Shown here: in pieces, positions 57,738-64,000 of the stretch
How the letters are laid out: each line of letters begins with the position of its first letter
Numbering within the stretch: position 1 is the first letter of the stretch
DNA from: Massospora cicadina
Lineage: Eukaryota; Entomophthoromycota; Entomophthoromycetes; Entomophthorales; Entomophthoraceae
Length of the DNA: 64,000 nt
NCBI GenBank assembly: GCA_022478985.1
Contig: JAKSZP010005268.1
Coordinates: forward strand, 62,001 to 126,000
Direction: 5' to 3'
The notes under the pieces: generated by a model
What the model was told of the DNA's origin: nothing
The model's input: the letters and a program-made list of their open reading frames with translations, nothing else
The model's database searches: none
Position numbers and translations under genes: made by a program

Positions 57738-60290
57738 TAGGGAGCTTCCTGGGAGAGCCCCCTCAGGCCTTGTCCAAGGGGAGTAAGTCTTGATCCAAGT
57801 GGAAATAATTGATTTAATTAATTCTTGATGTATTTGTGGCATATTTTTGTTGTAAATTAGTTGGTTAATATTATCAGGTTCCTTTGAATATTGCATTTAA
57901 TCTTGAATCTCAAAAATGTTCATTATATGATGGTCAGTATCAGTATGAGCCAGTTTAGTTTGGGTTAAAAGGCCACACTGAGTCTTCATTGTGAGGAGAG
58001 CTAGGGCCATGTGATCGCGATTGAAAGAGTCCAATGGAAGAAGGTTAGATGTATGTAATTTAGTGGCATTGCGGCTGTAAATGGGGGCTTTGACTGAAAG
58101 GTTTTGTTTTATTAGTGAGAATAAGCAGGTGCTTTGAGTTAACTTGACAACGTAGAATGGAATCATGGGAGTAGACAGTATGAAATGTCTGAGTCTGGAC
58201 AGCGCAATTTCCATTTGATGTGCATTTAGCTGACAACATGATTCAGGCACCAGGTATGCAATATTCCTAATTTGCGTAAGAGGATAAATGGTTTTTACGA
58301 CCTCAGATGACAATCAGTTCCACTGCAAACAGGCGAGAAACCGTGGTACATTGGCATGTAACTGGGTCAATTAAGCCACAGGCCATTACCTTATGGAGAT
58401 TAGTCATTGTCAGCAGGCCTTCACCTCGATCCCAATCCTTAAACTGATGCATGGTGCGGGAGAAGGTGGTGACGGCATCATTGTCAACTTTGAAATTTTT
58501 GTGAGGCATTCTGAGTCTGGTTCCACAGCGCAGTAGGTCTCATTTAATCTATCTCTAATTCTGATGGGGAAAACTAATTCAACAGCCTCAAAGTCGGAGA
58601 TGTTGGTGGTGGCATCATATGAGGTGAGAGATTGAGAGTTGGAGTTGATGAAGTACTCAAGCTCAGAAGTATTTTTAACCTACCGCTTAAATTGTTTGTT
58701 GGCGTTGAAGGGTAAAGCTTTCCCTCAGGCATGGTGGAGAGGTCGGCGAGTTGCTTACAGAGTGCCTGGCTGGTTAGGATGAGAGTTTTTGGCCCTTTTG
58801 AGATATGTTCCCACTTTTGAAATTAATTAACTCTTTAGCCTTAGATTGAGGCGGTCACACTCAATCTGGAAAATGTTAGTTGTATCAAAAAACTCTTTGA
58901 GCTGGCGATATCCTTCAACTAGTTCAGCAGTGCACGTAAGCTCAGCTGGGTTAATAAACTTGTTTCCAACGTTGAAGGTGAATTCCTGTTTAGGAAAATG
59001 GCCCATAGGTGGTGCCTTGCTCGATGGGACAACCAGTTGCATCTCTGAGATAAAATCTTGGATCTTGAAATTAATTAATCTCTTGCCCTTATATTTTGGG
59101 CCACTCAAATTAATTTCAGGCTCATATTGGTCAGGTTGGCTTTGTCTAAGCTGAAGGTGTAATCAGGTAATTTAGTTGCTTTGTTTTGGTAGTATCTGTT
59201 CCATTTTTTGGTGAAGCGATGCTGAAGTTAATGGTTTGTTGCTTCTTGAGCAAAGGTAAGCCCCAGGTGTTTGGTCCAGCACTTTTGGTTTTTAATGCAC
59301 TTATAGTATTTGGGACTTCCATAGTGTTCTCAAGGCTTACTTTCATTGTTGAGGTTAGAAATTATCTCTCAACTTTCCCCAAATACTTGGGCCAGTAGCC
59401 CCGGAGGTATTCGGAGCATCCATGGTTACTCAAGTCTTAGTTCCATCGTCAAATTCAAAAATTGGCTCTAAAGTTGTCCAACACCATTAATTTGTAACTT
59501 TTCAATGCTTTCTGGGCAAATTGAATCTGTCACTCACAACTTTAAGGCTCAGTTTGGCTTTTTTAAGCTTTAATCCATTATCAAGTTTGGAAATTAGCCC
59601 TCAAGGTTAAGTCCATTGGTGATTTTGAAAAAAGCTCTTAAGGCTTTATTCCAATGTTTAGTCAAAACTGGCTCTTAACTTATCCCAATTCCACTGGTTT
59701 GGTGTTGATGCTCGCTGGCCTTATTTAACTCATTGCTCAACACTTTTTAGCTAAGTTGCTATGAGCTTCATTTACACTTTATGCTATGAAGCAGCAGGGT
59801 TGAAATGATAATGAAGGTGGATATTTGTTTTTATTACCTTAATATATTATTTTTGTATCTAAATCAATTGTTTTTATTAAAATTTGAGAAAACTAATTGG
59901 TCTGATATTCATCTCAGGGAACTGAGAGGGTGGCAAAGATCTTTTTGGCTTAGCTGTAGATCTCAAGTTTTTGTAACTTATTCCAGGTTTTTTCTTATAG
60001 GTAATAGATTTAGCGGCGCCCTCACAGGAGTTTCTCTAGCAATAGTAAAAGCATTATGATATATTGTATTATAAATCATGTCTAATCCTTCCTCATCCAC
60101 ATCATTTTTTTTGAGGTCTAGTCCATATCTGCAATTTGTTCAGAGGCATCTTTGGCATAATCTTTGAATGTATCAGGCTGTTTCTTCACAATAGCGCACA
60201 TTACTCACCCATTTGATTATATTTCTCAATTATATTTATTTCTATAATCATCATTTAAATTAGTGCATAGCTCAACCTGTCTATGATACT
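57738..60290 (-). pseudogene. Element F internal region, unrecognised coding remains
   Basis: I do not recognise the product. Minus-strand open pieces follow each other: 59346-59146, 59108-58827 (a piece with KRLINFKIQDFIS and TAELVEGYRQLKEFFD), 58509-58303 and 58313-57897 (138 residues, Leu- and Thr-rich, no clear motif). A second, diverged copy of the RLINF segment is visible at about 58850-58800, so the protein may contain internal repeats. It could be gag-like or captured sequence. No zinc knuckle, protease or pol motif was seen. Positions 59400-60290 lack a good frame apart from the tandem repeat described separately. Confidence 0.45.
59329..59705 (-). repeat. Imperfect 36-bp tandem repeat in element F
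   Basis: Phrases of the type CTCAAGGCTTAGTCCATTG recur at about 59329, 59368, 59429, 59466, 59564, 59600, 59636 and 59672. The spacing is 36-39 bases in all but two intervals. The period is a multiple of three, so it would encode a 12-residue repeat; the minus-strand phrase resembles W-N-K-A-L. Copies are well diverged. Confidence 0.55.
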
Positions 60291-61213
60291 TGTGACATCC
60301 AGGTAAGTTTAAGCTCGTTCAAATTTTCAATAGGCCAAGCTTATAGTTGAGAGGTAGAGGGACTTCTCCTTCATCCTGGTATAATTTTAGTTAAATGAGT
60401 TTTCCTAAGGGTGATCAATGTTTTCACAGTGACAACATAGAGTGCTCCTGAAGAGAGCATCAGGCTCTTGGACTTACACTTTCTTAGCAGCAATTCAAGG
60501 GTAAATGATTGACTTATTAGCTACTTGGAAGTGACACGCAGGTTAACTTGATTTACAATTTACTCTTCTTTAGAGGTTCAGAGGTATCAAAGCAATTTTC
60601 ATGGCTTAAAAATAACTTCAGTCCTAGAGAATTTTATTTTTAACTAAATAAATATAAGATGTAAAAAGCACTTTATTAAAATTAAGACAGTACTATTTAT
60701 AGTACTGTTGAAGGTATATGGGAATCATGATTAAATGGGAATAGCAAATAATGATTCATTGTTCATTCTTGATTCCCACTTGGTTTTTACTTCCCCACAT
60801 CCCACCTGGATTTTCGCAGTGCTTCTCTATCACATGGTGATAGCTCTATATCATAAGTTAAATTTAGCTTTGAACATAAGTAGGAGCTTTTCCAATGGTT
60901 AAATTTTGAAGGTCCAACTTCCTAGCTTCCAGAATGACCAGCTGATGAAGATATTGAGAGTTTGGGCCACAAGTTGATGGAATCGTGTGAATTTGGCCCT
61001 ATAATTAAGTAAATTAATCATGAATATAATTAAAATGCTTATTAGCCAAATCTAAAGTAGTTTAGTTAATACTCCGGTTTTGAAACCTAAATTGATAATT
61101 TAAGCTCAAACCTTTTATTCAGGATATATGGGACTTTATGAGAATCTTGAAGATCAAGTCCTGAATGGTAGCATATGTTGACCTTCTCCCCAGGACAAGG
61201 CTTACACCTTGCA
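60291..61213 (-). repeat. Element F LTR, right copy
   Basis: It starts TGTGACATCCAGG and ends ACACCTTGCA, followed directly by the TSD copy TATGT. On the minus strand this would be the 5' LTR. Confidence 0.8.
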
Positions 61214-61781
61214 TATGTTAGAATCCTGAAAATGCCAAAGGAGATTCTCAAGACCGTTGGATGCCATTAAAAACCAAAACAAATACCAAACCACTGGGAA
61301 TACAAGTCATAGTTAACACATGGTAAATGCTAGAAATCCCAATAAAATTATATAGAGAAGTCATTGGCCCATCTAACAAATTGATACTGGAGACTTTAGT
61401 CACGCTGAGGACTGTAATTCCAGGCCACAGAGAAATATTAGTGAAGCTGGCCAATCAGTGAGGGAAACTATGAAAATAGAGAAAACCAAAGTCATTGCAT
61501 TTGCACATTTAATCCCCATATTGAAAATCAGAGTATTTTATGACTTTGGAACGTTAACAGAGATGCGATTACCAGAAAATGCTACCCAAAAAGTATTAAT
61601 GTACTGGTTTATCATGAGCAAATGGCTGAATTATCAGAATTACAGCAGGAAGAAGTGCCAAAATTATTTGATAAATATCGGGTGATCTTTCCTAGGACAA
61701 CCATGACCTTGGATGCGCTAAAAATGTGATCTATAATGTTGATACTGGGGAATATCTGTCAATACAAATGCGATCTGTCTG
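61214..61781 (+). pseudogene. Gypsy-D2 protease-RT linker
   Basis: After the F TSD the D2 sequence resumes. It matches D1 23460-23323 and then 9864-9560, so it spans the point where Gypsy-E2 sits in D1. The block NVIYNVDTGEYLSIQ (about 61728-61770) is the phrase with conserved His/Asp-Thr-Gly that precedes RT in Ty3/Gypsy elements. An open piece covers 61458-61685. Confidence 0.7.
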
Positions 61782-63677
61782 ATGACCTTTCTTTTGCTTC
61801 AATTAACTAAATCAAAGCCAAATCTAAAGTTATAAAAGAACAAAAAAATAGCCGCTTGGGTTGAGCATCTAAATCAGAATGTTGATGCCATTAAAGCCTG
61901 CTGCCCCACCTTGGGGTGGTGGTGTGTCACCTTCTGGCGTCCTTTGGCCACTGCTTAAGCATGTCCAGGATGGCTCTGCTAGCCCTCCCAATGCCACTGG
62001 GCGTTATGTCCCACCTTGGGACTTAGCCTAACATCTTGCATTCTCATGGCGGTGCTCTGGAACCCTTTGGTGCTCCCTTAGAGCAACCTGCGTTTTGGCC
62101 TTCAGGTCAAATATGTAAATTTTTTCCCATATGTGAGTGCGGCCATCATTGCGATAGCCATGGCAGTTTTCAAACCCACCAGATATATCAATTTTTGCCC
62201 TTTTAAGGGCTATCTTGACCTCAGATTTTGATCCAAGGCTGATGCGGTGGCAGCATATAAGCTGCCAATTATTTACAAAAACATCCTAATTCCCACTGTT
62301 CACATGTGGCTCCCAGTTGGTGCCACTTTGGTGGCCCAGTTTGCTGTGTTGCCATCATTTCTCTCCCCCCAAACACCTTCGCCACAAATTGACAGAGGGT
62401 TTGGCTGTTTATGGCGCAGACCCCATCTTGTAGGTTATAGTTCACAATGGGGTGGGTCAGTTGGCAGGGCCTCACACCTCTATGATGATCTTCCCTTTCC
62501 AACACAACATCCACCTCATGATTCCCCATAAACTGTGATCAGATCTGCACCTGATCACCCTTTTTGAGCGCATGTCAAAAATGGCTGCACCATATGCCCA
62601 TTGTGCTTTGAATTGGATCATTTGAAGAGCAAGTACCCCATGGCTTCCACCTCCGCTTCTTCCGCCACTCCTCCTTCTGGCATCAGGCCAGCTGCTTCCT
62701 CGCCCAAATTTTTTGAGTGGGGCATAATCCTTCCACCCCCAACCTCAGCTAATTCTGGCACTGCTTCTAATCAAGCAGCCAATCAAAATTTAAAGATTTT
62801 AAAAATTTGTCAGAATTACTGAATTCTGAGCTGAAGGCTGAGACAGTTTTGGATGAGTTGCCATGGTCAGCTTTTCACAGCTAATCAGGATCCACCACTG
62901 CACCAAATCTGGTGGCTGGCCAGGCATTAGCCAATTTAAATCTATTAAAAGCGAGTTAATGGATTGATGATACAGATAAGCCTTATATCGTTAAGCCCAA
63001 TTTCGCCTTGAAGAAATTTTTTGTAATCCTCCCAATTCATGTCCCCACCGCTTTAGATCAAAAAACGATTCCTCTTATAAAAATATTAACAAAATGGTGG
63101 TACAAGCTCAGCAGCTCCCACCAACACCCTCCTCTGCCAACATTTTCGTGGGACAATGGAACCCCTTATTAAGGCTATTTTCATCCCAAATTTCTCTCAT
63201 GATTTTGATGAGGATGTGAAATACAAAATTGGAGAGCTTGCTTTTGGAGCAAGCCACGCTTGCATAGATGTGACATAAAATTCTATGTTTGACCCAAATT
63301 TTTACCTAACCTGCCAGATCATCAAGTTTTTGTTTGTGTGTCTGCTCTCATCACTTTTGCTGGGCATCAAATTACTAAATACATTGAGGAGATGGACATC
63401 GCCTGTTTTATTAACAAAGAAAACCCACAATTATACCTCCTTATGCCTCATGTCGCTGATTCTCCAACCCCTATGTTGTCCACTATGGTCCACCAGCTAA
63501 AGCGGGCGCTGGACACTACTTTCCAAAGCTTCCTCACCTTCTGATATGGTTCCTAAGCTGAAATTCAGGGGCTTTAATAGGATTTTTTATTTAAAATAAT
63601 CTCTTTGTTTGGCTCATTTGAAAATAAAGATGCGTGGTGGCTTTCCTTTTGGGTAATGCATCACTAGTGCTAAAAAG
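61782..63677 (+). mobile_element. Half-LINE C3 (ORF1-only non-LTR element)
   Basis: This 1896-bp element has a 16-bp TSD with two transitions (AAATGCGATCTGTCTG at 61766-61781; AAATGTGACCTGTCTG at 63678-63693). It has the same layout as C1 and C2 but is the most diverged. The 3' tail is eroded (CCTTTTGGGTAATGCATCAC near 63640, then TAAAAAG). It interrupts the D2 linker at a point where D1 is continuous. Confidence 0.78.
61900..63545 (+). pseudogene. C3 ORF1-like protein, degenerate
   Basis: The N-terminal block, PPNATGRYVPPWDL (about 61985-62025), parallels the PPNASG..VP block of C1. A domain segment follows (LTEGLAVYGADPI, 62388-62425), the match to the GL..YG.DPI of C1 and LINE-A. The zinc knuckle CPLCFELDHLKSKY (about 62593-62634) has Tyr in place of the last Cys. 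The C-terminal region (open pieces 62601-62822, 63285-63500 and 63338-63544) ends near 63545. Frameshifts and stops are frequent. Confidence 0.6.
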
Positions 63678-63693
63678 AAATGTGACCTGTCTG

Positions 63694-64000
63694 CCAGTCC
63701 AAGGCTTCTTAAGCAGTAGTGAGTAAGAAATCAGCAATATGATAGAGCATGGGCTCCTTGTACTGTCAGCAAGTCCATGGATGAGTCCAATCCTTATTGT
63801 AAAGAAAAAGGATGAATCAAATTGTGTGGTGATCAATTACCACCAGTTGAATAAAATCACCAAAAATATTATGTATATCTTGCTAAGGAAGATGATGTGC
63901 TCTATCACCTAGGGAAATCCCAAATTCTTTTTGGTGCTGGATTTGATACCAGTATATTGGAAGATAGAATTTCCAAAAGAAGGTTAAGAGAGATGTGTGA
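63694..64000 (+). pseudogene. Gypsy-D2 reverse transcriptase, start, cut by the window end
   Basis: RT blocks follow in order: IEHGLLVLSASPWMSPILIV (63745-63800), NYHQLNKITK (63835-63865), a LG.SK-like block and LDLIPVYWKIEFPK (about 63935-63980). It matches the D1 RT at 9560-9150. The catalytic box lies outside the window. The frame is nearly open over 300 bases but has stops near 63725 and 63985. Confidence 0.8.

Larger units (their letters stand above)
56814..61213 (-). mobile_element. LTR element F with no recognisable pol
   Basis: Two direct LTRs of 924 and 923 bp (56814-57737 and 60291-61213) and a perfect 5-bp TSD TATGT (56809-56813 and 61214-61218) define a 4.4-kb element. The internal region is only 2.55 kb and shows no RT, RNase H or integrase motif. 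The best coding signal is on the minus strand (59350-57897). The minus orientation also fits a PBS-like AGTATCATAGACAGG next to the right LTR, which resembles a decayed initiator-Met-tRNA site (TGGTATCAGAGC). It is probably non-autonomous. Confidence 0.8.
34454..64000 (+). mobile_element. Gypsy-D2, Ty3/Gypsy LTR retrotransposon, runs past the window end
   Basis: The pieces in order are: 5' LTR (34454-34875, 47491-47840, 54589-54810), PBS (54813-54830), gag (54830-56560), protease (56560-56813), linker (61214-61781) and RT (63694-64000). Gypsy-G and LINE-B2 split the LTR, F splits the protease-RT region and C3 splits the linker. Each junction is supported by a TSD and by uninterrupted sequence in Gypsy-D1. 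RNase H, integrase and the 3' LTR lie beyond 64000. It is inserted in LINE-B1 in the direction opposite to D1. Confidence 0.85.

Noticed and set aside
57897..59350. A host gene on the minus strand
   Set aside because: It lies between two LTRs of the same element with a perfect target duplication, and its frames are broken. It could be a captured gene, but nothing supports an active one.
61782..63677. The C sequence as a third gene of Gypsy-D
   Set aside because: C sits at different places in D1 (3' LTR) and D2 (protease-RT linker), lies outside D in C2, and has its own target duplications each time.
1..64000. CRISPR array, ribosomal RNA, prokaryotic operons or phage genes
   Set aside because: No regularly spaced short repeats, no rRNA-like blocks and no Shine-Dalgarno-spaced gene runs were seen. 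The content is eukaryotic retrotransposons.

Overview
The window looks like a piece of a large, transposon-rich eukaryotic genome, most likely a filamentous fungus (a rust-like basidiomycete is my guess, held with low confidence). It holds non-LTR elements with a CCHC ORF1 and an AP-endonuclease/RT/CCHC ORF2, several Ty3/Gypsy families, and no bacterial gene order. I found no convincing host gene. Almost every base can be assigned to a transposable element, and most copies are broken by stops, frameshifts and C-to-T decay.

The layout is a nest. The ground layer is one old LINE (LINE-B1, minus strand), seen at 1-2410, 31861-32300 and 34239-34453. Read in that order, these pieces line up with a younger LINE-B2 of the same family (47841-54572, plus strand). 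Three insertions split LINE-B1: Gypsy-D1 (2411-31859, minus), an ORF1-only 'half-LINE' C2 (32301-34228, plus) and Gypsy-D2 (34454 to beyond the window end, plus).

Gypsy-D1 holds a solo LTR (2792-3730) and half-LINE C1 (4399-6283) inside its 3' LTR, a 26-bp LINE-B scrap (8221-8246), Gypsy-E2 (9870-23317) and LINE-A1 (25476-30728). Gypsy-E2 holds a solo LTR (10165-10776) and Gypsy-E3 (15019-21405), which holds a tRNA-derived SINE (17062-17350). Gypsy-D2 holds Gypsy-G (34876-47490), which contains LINE-A2 (35582-40868) and a solo LTR (44014-44760). D2 also holds LINE-B2 (with a solo LTR at 49214-49884), an LTR element F with an unrecognised coding region (56814-61213), and half-LINE C3 (61782-63677). 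Target-site duplications (TSDs) are readable for most of these insertions.

The system most worth attention is a set of three size classes that end in nearly the same tail of about 40 bases: the autonomous LINE-A (5.3 kb), the half-LINE C (1.9 kb, ORF1 only, three full-length copies) and the SINE (289 bp). This suggests that the LINE-A reverse transcriptase moves all three. Element names (A, B, C, D, E2, E3, F, G) are mine. Homology statements come from aligning the copies by eye, so edges without a TSD are approximate.
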